Below the pieces are notes generated by a model, which was given only the letters and a program-made list of their open reading frames with translations, was not told where the DNA came from and did not search any database. The position numbers and the translations under genes were made by a program. Positions 28,140 to 36,248 of a DNA stretch of 64,000 bases are shown one piece after another. Each line of letters opens with the position of its first letter. Within the stretch, counting starts at the first letter, position 1. The stretch is from Pantoea sp. AS-PWVM4. GTDB lineage: Bacteria > Pseudomonadota > Gammaproteobacteria > Enterobacterales > Enterobacteriaceae. Where the stretch lies: assembly GCF_000468095.1 (NCBI RefSeq), contig NZ_ASZC01000011.1, positions 62,001 through 126,000 on the forward strand. The letters are read 5' to 3'.

Positions 28140-29120
28140 TTAAAATGGCCGCAGGCCGCTGCTCATCATCGGCTGGGCGCTTTGCCACAGTAACGCCCCC
28201 GCGACCAGTAAGACCACGCTGCCGACTAACGCCAGCAATGGCATCAACACTTTCACCCCTTGCGCTGTCGCACTGGCACTGCCCAGTTTCTCCGCCAGTT
28301 TACGCGAACGCTGCACCAACAATCCCATCGCCGATACGGTCACCGCCGTGCCCATCGCCATCGCCATCGCCGAGGCCACTCCCCAGAGATACACATCAAT
28401 CACTTTGGCAAACAGCAACATCATAATGGCCCCCGAGCAAGGACGTAGCCCCATCGAGAACACCACCAGCGCCTGCGTTTTGCCGCTAACGGCTTGTTCT
28501 ATCTGTGCAGCACTCGGCAAGTGAGCATGGCCACAGCCGCAGTTGTCATCATGCTGATGGTGAGGGCGGATAGCATGGATCTGCATTTTCGGCACCGGTT
28601 TTAACGCCGCCCGCAAGGCGCGGATCGCGCGCCATCCAACCCAAATTCCCAATGCCATCACCAGCAGGTAACTGCCCTTCTCCAGCCAGTAGCTACCCAG
28701 ATGCAGGGTGCGCGATGAGGTTTGTAGCACCACCAGCATCACCGTCACCAGACCGATCGCCACGCCCCCCTGCAACAATGCCGCCAGCAACGTCAGCTTC
28801 ATACTGGTTTTCAGGCGCGCCGGATGGGTCGCGAGGAAGGTGCTGATCACCACTTTACCGTGACCGGGGCCCAGGGCATGCAGCACACCATAAGCCAGAC
28901 TAAACAGCATCAGGGTCACCCCCGCCTGGTGGGGTTGCTCCGCCACCTGTTGTAGCAGTTGCGTCATCTCGCGATTTAAGACTTTTTGCCACAGCACGCT
29001 TTGTAGCAGGATTTGCGGCCAGAATTGCCACACCATGCCAGCCGCCAGCAGCAACACCAACGCCAGCAACCACAGCGGCCATAAACGGCGGGATCCGGAA
29101 GGCAGGGAAATTAATGACAT
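28140..29120 (-). CDS. zevB: ZevB-like NicO/RcnA family metal permease
   Basis: 326 residues with about six membrane helices. NicO-family motifs are seen: LGPGHGKVVISTFLATHP, and FSMGLRPCSGAIMMLLFAKVIDVY near 220-245. A His/Cys-rich loop (HHQHDDNCGCGHAH, about 186-200) is placed to bind metal. Paired with the DUF1007 gene upstream, overlapping it by 10 bases, as in zevAB zinc uptake operons of Pasteurellaceae. A zinc-uptake role is inferred from the pairing and from a Zur-like site at the operon start. Nickel or cobalt transport is the alternative. Confidence 0.8.
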   Translation of the reverse strand: MSLISLPSGSRRLWPLWLLALVLLLAAGMVWQFWPQILLQSVLWQKVLNREMTQLLQQVAEQPHQAGVTLMLFSLAYGVLHALGPGHGKVVISTFLATHPARLKTSMKLTLLAALLQGGVAIGLVTVMLVVLQTSSRTLHLGSYWLEKGSYLLVMALGIWVGWRAIRALRAALKPVPKMQIHAIRPHHQHDDNCGCGHAHLPSAAQIEQAVSGKTQALVVFSMGLRPCSGAIMMLLFAKVIDVYLWGVASAMAMAMGTAVTVSAMGLLVQRSRKLAEKLGSASATAQGVKVLMPLLALVGSVVLLVAGALLWQSAQPMMSSGLRPF

Positions 29121-29737
29121 GTCAGCGTTACCGTCTGCGCGAACTGCTGCCCCAGATCCATATCTTCTGGCGGCGCATCGGCTTTATCCAGCGACAACGC
29201 ATATTGTTTCAGCGAGTCATCCGGTTTTGGTGTGTGTAAATCCAGCTGGCAGCGCGATTTCAGCGCGTTCGGCAGAGTGAGCGCCTGAGCGTTGTCGTAA
29301 TACATATCGACAAAGTAGCTCGGATCAAAGGTGAGAATGCGGTACTGCGTGTTACTCAGAGATTGCGGTTCGCCCAGAGGCAAAATGAACTCCAGCACCG
29401 CTTTGTTACCGTTGCGCGATAGCTGGTACTCCTTTGGCAGATTGAGGAATTTCACCCGATTTTTCCCCTGCCACACTTCGGTGAAATAGTGCTGACCCAA
29501 CACATTGGCCATCACCTGCGCCGCCAGTTTTTTCCACACCACGCTGCCCGGCTCGGCTTTACCGGCATCGTACAGCAGATCGGCAGAGGTGATCTCGTCC
29601 ATAGTCCAGACCATTTTGAAGCCGGTAAGATGGTCATTGTCGGTCAGAAGCTCGGTTTTCATATCAATAAAACTGTGTGGATGTGACCAGGCCATGTGAC
29701 TGACCAACAGCATCAGGGTAAAAAGCGCAATTTTCAT
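29111..29737 (-). CDS. zevA: ZevA-like DUF1007 periplasmic protein
   Basis: 208 residues. A cleavable signal peptide (about 1-18, ending in MAWS) is followed at once by HPHSFIDMKTEL, the conserved N-terminal His motif of DUF1007 proteins, likely a metal-binding end in the periplasm. Also MVWTMDEITSADLLYD and FDPSYFVDMYYD. The ATG at 29737 is chosen; a TTG six codons upstream is less likely. A Zur-like palindrome ends three bases before the start. First gene of a two-gene zevAB-type operon. Confidence 0.82.
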   Translation of the reverse strand: MKIALFTLMLLVSHMAWSHPHSFIDMKTELLTDNDHLTGFKMVWTMDEITSADLLYDAGKAEPGSVVWKKLAAQVMANVLGQHYFTEVWQGKNRVKFLNLPKEYQLSRNGNKAVLEFILPLGEPQSLSNTQYRILTFDPSYFVDMYYDNAQALTLPNALKSRCQLDLHTPKPDDSLKQYALSLDKADAPPEDMDLGQQFAQTVTLTCH

Positions 29738-29740
29738 AAC

Positions 29741-29753
29741 GTTATAAAGTAAC
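29741..29753 (-). promoter_or_regulatory. Zur-like operator at zevA
   Basis: GTTACTTTATAAC on the minus strand, close to the Zur core GTTATAATATAAC, with both GTTA/TAAC ends intact. It ends three bases before the zevA ATG, where a bound repressor would block transcription or initiation. Assigned by motif only. Confidence 0.55.
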
Positions 29754-29894
29754 AATTAAAAGGTTCAGATTCCAGTGGTCCAGAAAAACTGTGACCCGCT
29801 TTAAAGCTCTGAATAAAAGTCACGACAAAGTGCAGGGTTACCGCGCGGAGTTGGCTATTCTTAGCTCAAAAATGACCTGCTGGAATGACTATTG

Positions 29895-31163
29895 ATGAGT
29901 TCTGCAACCTCCTCTGCACCACTCTTCAGCCGTTCCCAACGTCGCTGCCATCTGCTACTGCTGCTGTTTCTGCCCGCTCCCGCGCTGACGCTTGAAAAGC
30001 TCTGCCAGTTAAATGGCGTGGACCCTGTTGTCGCCCGACAGGATATCGCGGATGTCAGTGACGAGATACAGCGTTATCATCAACTGGAACTACACCAGAT
30101 GGTCGATGGTAGCTTTCGCGTACATGGAACGGAGTTGGACAGGCGTTTATGCCTGCTCCATTGGTTGCGACGCGCTCTGCGCCTGTCGCAGGATTTTGTT
30201 TGTGAACACTTCGCCCCGGTGCTGCGTCAACGCCTTAAGGTGCTCAAAATCGAAAAAGCGCTGTGGGATGAAACCAACTTACAGGCGCTGATCCAGCATT
30301 GTAGCCTGCGACTCAACCGGAACTTTAGTCAGCGCGATCGGTTATTTCTGCAAATCTACATGAAGTATGCCCTGTGCCAGCGGCAGATGGCGCTGTTCAA
30401 CGATGCGCAGCGCGCCTGGCTGGCCGAAAAGGCAGAGCGCGAGGCCGCCGATGATGTAATTCATCACTGGCAAAAACGTTGCCACCTCGCGCCCGATGCC
30501 AGCGAGGCCGACTTCTGGACGCTACTGTTTAGCCTGATTCACGCGCCGGATGGCACGCAGTTGCAGCATCCGCAGGCGCAAATCCTGATGCAGGCCGTGG
30601 AAGCGTTAATCATCCGCTTTGAAAAACTGGCGCTGACGCAAATCAGTAATCAGGAAGAGTTGAAGCAGCAACTGTTTACCCATCTGGCGCAAGCGCTGGA
30701 CCGTAGCCATTTTGCCATCGGCATTGATAACAGCGTGGCGCTGGATGTCGCCCGGCTCTATCCACGCTTGCTGCGCACCACCCGCGCCGCGCTCGATGAC
30801 TTTGCGGCGCAATTTGCCACGCGTTTCAGTGCGGAAGAAGTGAGCCTGGTGGCGGTGTTGTTCGGTGCCTGGCTGATGCAGGAGAGCGCCTTGCAGGAGA
30901 AACAGGTGCTGCTGCTGACTGGCGAGGATGCCAGCCTGGAGCAATTACTGGAACAGCAAATCCGTGAGCTGACGTTGCTGCCAATTAACATCACCTATCA
31001 GGATATGCTGCAATTCAGGCAGGAGGGTGCGCCGCGTGATATTGCGCTGGTGATTACCCCTTATGCGACCTCGCTGCCGCTGTTTTCACCGCCATTGATT
31101 CACGCCGAGCTGCCGCTGAGCGAACATCAGCAGCAGCGTATCCGCCAGTTACTCGAGTCTTAA
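29895..31163 (+). CDS. csiE: Stationary-phase inducible protein CsiE
   Basis: 422 residues (E. coli 426). A PRD-domain protein: an N-terminal HTH-like region (RCHLLLLLFLPAPALTLEKLCQLNGVDPVVARQDI) followed by two PRD-type helical regions. E. coli csiE is sigmaS- and CRP-dependent and its role is unknown. It lies in the same place as in E. coli, beside hcaT. The stop codon overlaps that of hcaT on the other strand. A TTG one codon earlier is an alternative start. Confidence 0.9.
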   Translation: MSSATSSAPLFSRSQRRCHLLLLLFLPAPALTLEKLCQLNGVDPVVARQDIADVSDEIQRYHQLELHQMVDGSFRVHGTELDRRLCLLHWLRRALRLSQDFVCEHFAPVLRQRLKVLKIEKALWDETNLQALIQHCSLRLNRNFSQRDRLFLQIYMKYALCQRQMALFNDAQRAWLAEKAEREAADDVIHHWQKRCHLAPDASEADFWTLLFSLIHAPDGTQLQHPQAQILMQAVEALIIRFEKLALTQISNQEELKQQLFTHLAQALDRSHFAIGIDNSVALDVARLYPRLLRTTRAALDDFAAQFATRFSAEEVSLVAVLFGAWLMQESALQEKQVLLLTGEDASLEQLLEQQIRELTLLPINITYQDMLQFRQEGAPRDIALVITPYATSLPLFSPPLIHAELPLSEHQQQRIRQLLES

Positions 31164-32296
31164 GCAGAACGGGGGCGCAGGAACAAGGCAGGTAACGCTA
31201 CCAGCGCCATCACCCAAAACAGATGCCCCTGCAAAGGGGTAAACAGCACGCCACAAATCATGGTCATCACCGCTATGCCGCCGCCCATCGCCAGCGCCGA
31301 ATACAGCGACTGTAAACGGATCACCTCTGCGCCCTTACGCGCCGCAATAAAGCGCATCGCCGCCAGATGGCAAACGGTGAAGCTGCCGCAGTGCAGAATC
31401 TGCGCCACAATCAGCAGTGGCAATGCGGTGCTGGCCCCAAGTAACGTCCAGCGTACCAGCGCACACACGCAGGAAAGCAGCAGCAGGTCGCGCGCCGTCC
31501 AGCGGCGAAATAGCCGGTTGCTGAGGGCAAAGACCACAATTTCCGCCACCACTCCGAGTGACCAGAGATACCCCACGGTGCTGGCTGAATAGCCAGACTC
31601 CTGCCACCAGATAGCACTGAAGCTGTAATAAGCGGCGTGTGCGCCCTGCATCAGGGTGACACACAACATAAAGCGCCAGACGGCATTTTCCCGCAGCAGG
31701 TTACGCCAGGCAGACCAGCCACCACTCGCTCCCTGGCGTGCATCGCCCTGTGGTTGCGTTTTGGGTGGCAACATCATGCCGGATAGCATCGCCAGCACCC
31801 CGACCGAGAGCAGCACCAGAATCGCCTGCGAGGAGTACTCACTGACCAGCATTCCGGTCAACGCCGAGCTAATCACAAACGCCAGCGATCCCCATAAACG
31901 CACCGGCCCATAGGCGAGGCCAATTTGCTGTGTCCAGGTGGCGGCCAGCGCATCACTCAGTGGCACCAGCGGAGAAAAAAACAGGTTAAAGCCAATCATC
32001 ACCAACAGCAGCCATAGCCACTGGCCACCAAGCCAAAATCCCAGCGCGAACAGGCAGGTCATCAGCGCCAGCAGGCGTAGCGCGCGAATCAAATGGGAAG
32101 GGGTTTTCACCTGAGAAGCAATTAACAAGCTGCCGACAAAACGTGCCACCATGCCGCAACCAATCATCAGACCGATTTTTTCCGCATCCAATCCTAAACC
32201 TTTGAGCCATACGCTCCAGAAAGGTAAGTAGATGCCGTAACAGAAAAAGTAGGTGAAGTAGCTCAGTCCAAGCCACTTAGCCGATCCGATGGTCAT
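31160..32296 (-). CDS. hcaT: MFS transporter HcaT (3-phenylpropionate transporter family)
   Basis: 378 residues (E. coli 379) with about 12 membrane helices. Opens with GLSYFTYFFCYGIYLPFWSV, the family N-terminus. In E. coli hcaT stands beside the hca genes for phenylpropionate breakdown. Those genes (hcaEFCBD, hcaR) are absent here, so the transporter is an orphan and its substrate is open. Convergent with csiE with overlapping stop codons. Confidence 0.88.
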   Translation of the reverse strand: MTIGSAKWLGLSYFTYFFCYGIYLPFWSVWLKGLGLDAEKIGLMIGCGMVARFVGSLLIASQVKTPSHLIRALRLLALMTCLFALGFWLGGQWLWLLLVMIGFNLFFSPLVPLSDALAATWTQQIGLAYGPVRLWGSLAFVISSALTGMLVSEYSSQAILVLLSVGVLAMLSGMMLPPKTQPQGDARQGASGGWSAWRNLLRENAVWRFMLCVTLMQGAHAAYYSFSAIWWQESGYSASTVGYLWSLGVVAEIVVFALSNRLFRRWTARDLLLLSCVCALVRWTLLGASTALPLLIVAQILHCGSFTVCHLAAMRFIAARKGAEVIRLQSLYSALAMGGGIAVMTMICGVLFTPLQGHLFWVMALVALPALFLRPRSA

Positions 32297-32397
32297 ACAA
32301 ACTCCGCAGGGTAATTATTAACGTTATTATTTTGCGCGGTACTTTGTCAGAGCCGTGGGAAAAAGGAAATAATGAGTTTTAGTTTTTATGTAATGAA

Positions 32398-33162
32398 CTA
32401 TCGGCCACCATCGACGCTGAGAACTTGCCCGGTGACCCAGTTAGCCCAGTCGGAGGCGAAATACAGCACCGCATGGGCAATATCCTCGGCCACGCCGAGT
32501 CGTCGCAGGGCAATATTGTCCACCAGCCGCTGCTGGCCCGCGCTGCCCATTGCCTCCCACTGCTTCTCGGTGGAGGGATTGCTGCGAATAAATCCGGGTG
32601 CCACGTTATTGACGGTGATGTTCCACGGCCCCAACTCGTGCGCCAACTGACGTGTCAGGCCAATCTGTCCCGCCTTGGCACTGGCATAGGCCTGGATACC
32701 GGTAAGGCTGACGTCCAGCCCGGCCCGGCTGGAGATATTGATGATGCGACCAAATTGCCGCGCCTTCATCCCCGCCACTGCCGCTTGGGACATTAAAAAC
32801 GCCCCATTCAGATTCACATCAACTATCGCCTGCCACTGTGCGAAGGTGACGGTTTCGAGCGGTTGACCTGATTGCCCCACCACGCCGCCCGCATTGTTGA
32901 CCAGCGTATCGACCTGAAGCTGGTGCGACGCCAGCGTGCTAAACAGCGCGTTAACTGCCTCGGGTGAGCTGATGTCAACGGTAAACGCCAGCGTCCCCTC
33001 GCCGCATAACGCTGCCGTCTCCTCAACCTGCGCCTGCTGGATGTCACAGGCGATGACCTGTGCCCCGCGTGCGGCGAAGGCCAGACAAATCGCGCGGCCA
33101 AATCCCTGCGCGGCGCCGGTCACCAGCACCGTGCGCCGGGAATAATCAAAAGGGTCTTGCAT
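32398..33162 (-). CDS. SDR family oxidoreductase of the island
   Basis: 254 residues. Classical short-chain dehydrogenase: cofactor motif TGAAQGFGRA (about 16-25), NNAGG at about 87-91, catalytic Ser-Tyr-Lys in INISSRAG and YASAKAG, and the C-terminal TGQVLSVDGG. The acidic ACDIQQ after beta2 favours NAD(H). Its start shares one base with the stop of the ketopantoate-reductase-like gene upstream (TGATG), so the two are translated together. Last gene of the leftward arm; the substrate is unknown. Confidence 0.9.
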   Translation of the reverse strand: MQDPFDYSRRTVLVTGAAQGFGRAICLAFAARGAQVIACDIQQAQVEETAALCGEGTLAFTVDISSPEAVNALFSTLASHQLQVDTLVNNAGGVVGQSGQPLETVTFAQWQAIVDVNLNGAFLMSQAAVAGMKARQFGRIINISSRAGLDVSLTGIQAYASAKAGQIGLTRQLAHELGPWNITVNNVAPGFIRSNPSTEKQWEAMGSAGQQRLVDNIALRRLGVAEDIAHAVLYFASDWANWVTGQVLSVDGGR

Positions 33163-34241
33163 CAGGATGCTCCCGTTTCGTTACTTTCCAGCAAGACCAG
33201 GGTTGCCTGAGTTTGCGGCAGCATCCCCTGCTCCACTTCGTGAATCAGTTGCACCAGACGCGAGGTTAATGGCATCGGTACATTAACGCTCAGACCAATC
33301 GCGATAGCCGGAGCGATCTGCGCGTCAATCTCGGTCTGGCGTTTGCGCACCGCCAAATCACGCCAGATACCTGAGTGAGATTTCGCTGAACGGCGGTTAT
33401 GCGCCACCATATCGTCAAAGGATTGTCGGGTGTGGTCAGGGCTGGCATCAGGCAGAAACGCCGCAGGATCAAAGCCATCAAACCCTTGCAAAACGATATG
33501 CTGCGCATGGGCCACGCTGCCGATTTCCTGTGCCAGCGCTGTCAGCACGGGTCGGAAACGTGGCATCGCAAGGACATCGGCAATGCTGTCATTGGTTAAT
33601 GCCGTGGCGAACAACAGCGCACCGTAGATCATCTTCGCCCACAGAAATCCCCAAATGTTTGGTGTGAGGATCGCCGCAGCGTCCACGTTCAGCAGCAGCC
33701 TGTGGAGCATTTCAGTTCGTGGGCGGGCGATGCCGTCTAACTCACCAATCACCACCGCGCCGCGACCACCGTGGTGGATCACGCCGGGTTCCAGGAAGTC
33801 TGCGCCAAAATTCAGGAAAGCGCCGACGGTACGATCAACGCCGATGCTATCGGCGATAACCCGCTCGTTGAGGCCGTTTTGTAGCGATACCACAAAACCT
33901 TCGGGCGCGAGGTGCGGTGCAATTTGTTGGATAGCGCCAGCGGTATGGTGAGATTTTACCGCCAGCAGCACGCAGCGATAGTGACCGGTAAGTTGCTCAG
34001 GCAAAAATGCCTGCGCCCGCACCACTTTTTCACCGAGGGGACCGGTAATGCGCAGCCCCTGAAGATTAATCGCGGCAACATGCTCCGCCACATTATCGAC
34101 AAAAATCACCGGCTGACCGGCAGCGATAAACGCAGCACCGATCACGCCACCAATCGCCCCCGCCCCCCAAATAACCAGAGGATCCTGGGATTGCGGTACT
34201 GCGGGGGAAAGTGCGGTTTCTGGCTGAGTGACAACTGACAT
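33162..34241 (-). CDS. Ketopantoate reductase-like oxidoreductase of the island
   Basis: 359 residues, longer than PanE (303), with an extra 20-residue N-terminal lead before the Rossmann motif VIWGAGAIGG. Family elements: QNG at 121-123, and Lys203 in FLWAKMIYGALLFATALTND at the catalytic lysine position. The family reduces 2-oxo acids with NADPH. Being in an operon with a creatininase-family hydrolase and an SDR suggests a catabolic role rather than pantothenate synthesis. Downstream of the hydrolase gene by 31 bases. Confidence 0.88.
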   Translation of the reverse strand: MSVVTQPETALSPAVPQSQDPLVIWGAGAIGGVIGAAFIAAGQPVIFVDNVAEHVAAINLQGLRITGPLGEKVVRAQAFLPEQLTGHYRCVLLAVKSHHTAGAIQQIAPHLAPEGFVVSLQNGLNERVIADSIGVDRTVGAFLNFGADFLEPGVIHHGGRGAVVIGELDGIARPRTEMLHRLLLNVDAAAILTPNIWGFLWAKMIYGALLFATALTNDSIADVLAMPRFRPVLTALAQEIGSVAHAQHIVLQGFDGFDPAAFLPDASPDHTRQSFDDMVAHNRRSAKSHSGIWRDLAVRKRQTEIDAQIAPAIAIGLSVNVPMPLTSRLVQLIHEVEQGMLPQTQATLVLLESNETGAS

Positions 34242-34272
34242 CCGTACCTCCGGGCAAGTCGCGCATCACCGG

Positions 34273-34968
34273 CTAGAGCGCGTCAATAATCTCTCGAATT
34301 TCCGCCAGTGCGGTTTGCCAGATAGCGAGCATCTCCTCATCGGCGCGCTGATAATAGCCGCCGTAGTTGCCGTCACCGAGATACGCTTTGGCACGCGTTG
34401 GGTCCAGTTTCCGCAGCGCTACCAAATCCACCATCGGTTTTTGCTGCTGCGGCTGGGTCACGCCCGGCAAACGCGTCCAGGGGAAGTTTTCCATCCAGGA
34501 GGCGTGTGACGCGACCGGATCGATAGACATCACTTTTTCCCAGGTTTTCGGCGCATTCCACCAGTTATGCAACTGAACCGTTACCCCCGGATTGGTCACC
34601 ATCCATTCACTAATGATGTTCTGCGCCGGTGCGTTACCACCGTGCCCGTTGATAAACAAAATGCGGCGAAACCCCTGCCGTTTCAGGTTATTAAGTATGT
34701 CATTCAACAGGCACACATAGGTTTGCATGCTCAGACTGATGGTGCCGGGATAGTCGCTAAACGCCGGCGTCATACCGAACGGCATCACCGGGAAGACAGG
34801 AATACCGTAAGGCTCTGCGGCCTCTGCGGCGACTCTCTCAGCCAGAATTGAATCCACTGACAGGCTGAGTAGCGCGTGCTGCTCAGTACTGCCGAGCGGC
34901 ACAATCACCCGGTCGTCGGTGGTGAGATAGTGGGCTAACTGCTGCCAGTTCATTTCACTGATTTTCAT
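34273..34968 (-). CDS. Creatininase-family amide hydrolase
   Basis: 231 residues. Metal-dependent hydrolase of the creatininase family: metal-site contexts PLGSTEQHALLSLSVD near 30-45, FINGHGGNAPAQNI near 115, and SHASWMEN near 165. Family members open cyclic amides (creatinine) or act in formamide and sugar-lactone chemistry. The usual HGPHLPL after GSTEQ is replaced by HALLSLS, so substrate specificity probably differs. I chose the ATG at 34968 (MKISEMNWQQL), which overlaps the GntR gene by 14 bases, because the longer frame upstream lies entirely inside that gene. Confidence 0.88.
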   Translation of the reverse strand: MKISEMNWQQLAHYLTTDDRVIVPLGSTEQHALLSLSVDSILAERVAAEAAEPYGIPVFPVMPFGMTPAFSDYPGTISLSMQTYVCLLNDILNNLKRQGFRRILFINGHGGNAPAQNIISEWMVTNPGVTVQLHNWWNAPKTWEKVMSIDPVASHASWMENFPWTRLPGVTQPQQQKPMVDLVALRKLDPTRAKAYLGDGNYGGYYQRADEEMLAIWQTALAEIREIIDAL

Positions 34969-35950
34969 TACGGTCCCCGGTGTTGGACGCGTGTAAAATA
35001 TCCTGTTGCAGCAACGGTACAACCACCCGTTGAATCTCTCCTGCATCAGGAACATGGCGGTACTCAAAAGAACGTTGGTGCTCTCCCAACCGGGCGGTGA
35101 GTTCCTGAACGCCGGTGGCATACACCAGGGCATCGGTCTCTTTTAATAATTCACCCAGACGAGGATCATCGCTTTGCACCACGGTGACCTGGGTTACATG
35201 AGGCGCAAAGCGCGCCACGCCAGACGTCATCAACGCGGTAAATTCCGGGAAAATCGACACCACCAGCGTGCGCGTCAGTGGATCGAGCGAAGCCAACGCA
35301 CGGCGAGTAGCTTCGGACGGAATAAAACTGATATTCAGCAACGGCAGCCCCGGAATCAGTTGGCTGACCTCACGCCGACGATGGGCAAAGGTCAGCAACA
35401 GATCGGCACTGGCAACACGTTGACGGAGTAACAGGTCGTTTTTTATATCGGTGAGCGTGGTCGCTTCTACCTGCGCGATTTCACCCAGCGTTTCGCCGAT
35501 GCAGTGTGCATAATCCCGCGCCGCATCGATAAAGTTGCCAATAAAAAATACCGTCTTCTTCCTGAGCTGGCGTTGTCGTTCTGCAAACCGACTGCTGACC
35601 AACGCCCCCAGTTCTGCCGCGTTTAAACCGAGCAACATTCCGCTGTTGATAAATGCATCAAGATGCTGATGCAACTCGTCAAGGGCAAGTTCTGACGATC
35701 CCACCGCAAGCGCCGCATCGGCGATAAAGGTACCGGCGCCTGGCTTGCTGTACACCAGCTCGGCCGCTTTGAGTTCGCGATATACCTGCGCCACGGTCAT
35801 CGGCGCAACGCCTACCTGTTCGGCCATGTCGCGCACCGAGGGTAGCTGTTCGCCAGGTTTCAACGCGCCAAACGTAATGGCGTATTCAATTATCCCGCGC
35901 AACTGCGCTCCCAACGGGATTGAAGAGTCACGATCGAGGTGGAATTCCAT
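34955..35950 (-). CDS. GntR-type transcriptional regulator of the island
   Basis: 331 residues. N-terminal winged helix of the GntR superfamily (PLGAQLRGIIEYAITFGALKPGEQLPSVRDMAEQVGVAPMTVAQVYREL, about 12-60). The larger C-terminal domain (about 130-320: KKTVFFIGNF, LLLRQRVASADLLLTF, VVQSDDPRLGELL) looks like a periplasmic-binding-protein-type effector domain rather than the FadR or UTRA type. It heads the leftward operon and lies opposite the ABC importer operon. Two dyad operators of the same design in the gap fit local autoregulation. Confidence 0.9.
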   Translation of the reverse strand: MEFHLDRDSSIPLGAQLRGIIEYAITFGALKPGEQLPSVRDMAEQVGVAPMTVAQVYRELKAAELVYSKPGAGTFIADAALAVGSSELALDELHQHLDAFINSGMLLGLNAAELGALVSSRFAERQRQLRKKTVFFIGNFIDAARDYAHCIGETLGEIAQVEATTLTDIKNDLLLRQRVASADLLLTFAHRRREVSQLIPGLPLLNISFIPSEATRRALASLDPLTRTLVVSIFPEFTALMTSGVARFAPHVTQVTVVQSDDPRLGELLKETDALVYATGVQELTARLGEHQRSFEYRHVPDAGEIQRVVVPLLQQDILHASNTGDRNENQ

Positions 35951-35966
35951 AACCTGCCTGGTCAGT

Positions 35967-35991
35967 GTACTAGCCTGTTAATACAATTATG
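35967..35991 (-). promoter_or_regulatory. GntR operon -10 and dyad operator
   Basis: On the minus strand CATAAT (35986-35991), one base, then the imperfect dyad GTATTAACAGGCTAGTAC (35967-35984). A weak TTGAAT -35 lies 15 bases upstream. A regulator bound here would cover the start point. Confidence 0.5.
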
Positions 35992-36094
35992 CTGTTTTTT
36001 ACATCAATTCAAGACATCAGGCAAAAAAAATCATGACGAAATAACTTACTGTTATAACCAATTCTTATTTTTTGCATTTTTTTTGCGCTGATTA
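35992..36094. other. AT-rich centre of the divergent control region
   Basis: Between the two proposed promoters lies a strongly AT-rich stretch with T runs (CTGTTTTTTACA, ATTTTTTGCATTTTTTTTGC). No gene is visible. It may be intrinsically bent or bind a nucleoid protein. Confidence 0.5.
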
Positions 36095-36143
36095 TTGACA
36101 GTTTGTGAGCAATACATCAATTATCGTACCAGTTAACTAGAAC
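36095..36143 (+). promoter_or_regulatory. ABC importer operon promoter and dyad operator
   Basis: Perfect TTGACA (36095-36100), 18-base spacer, AATTAT (36119-36124), one base, then GTACCAGTTAACTAGAAC (36126-36143), a dyad around AGTTAACT. It has the same one-base spacing to the -10 as the site on the other strand and shares GTA........CTAG.AC with it. About 105 bases of leader follow, before the substrate-binding protein gene. Confidence 0.55.
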
Positions 36144-36248
36144 ACAATCATTACCGCCATTTTTGCCGGCTCCGCTCTCCGCAGTTTTCGGGGGGCATTT
36201 GAGGGCCTGACAAACATTTTTCTGACTTACAAACAGAGGGGCAAGGTC

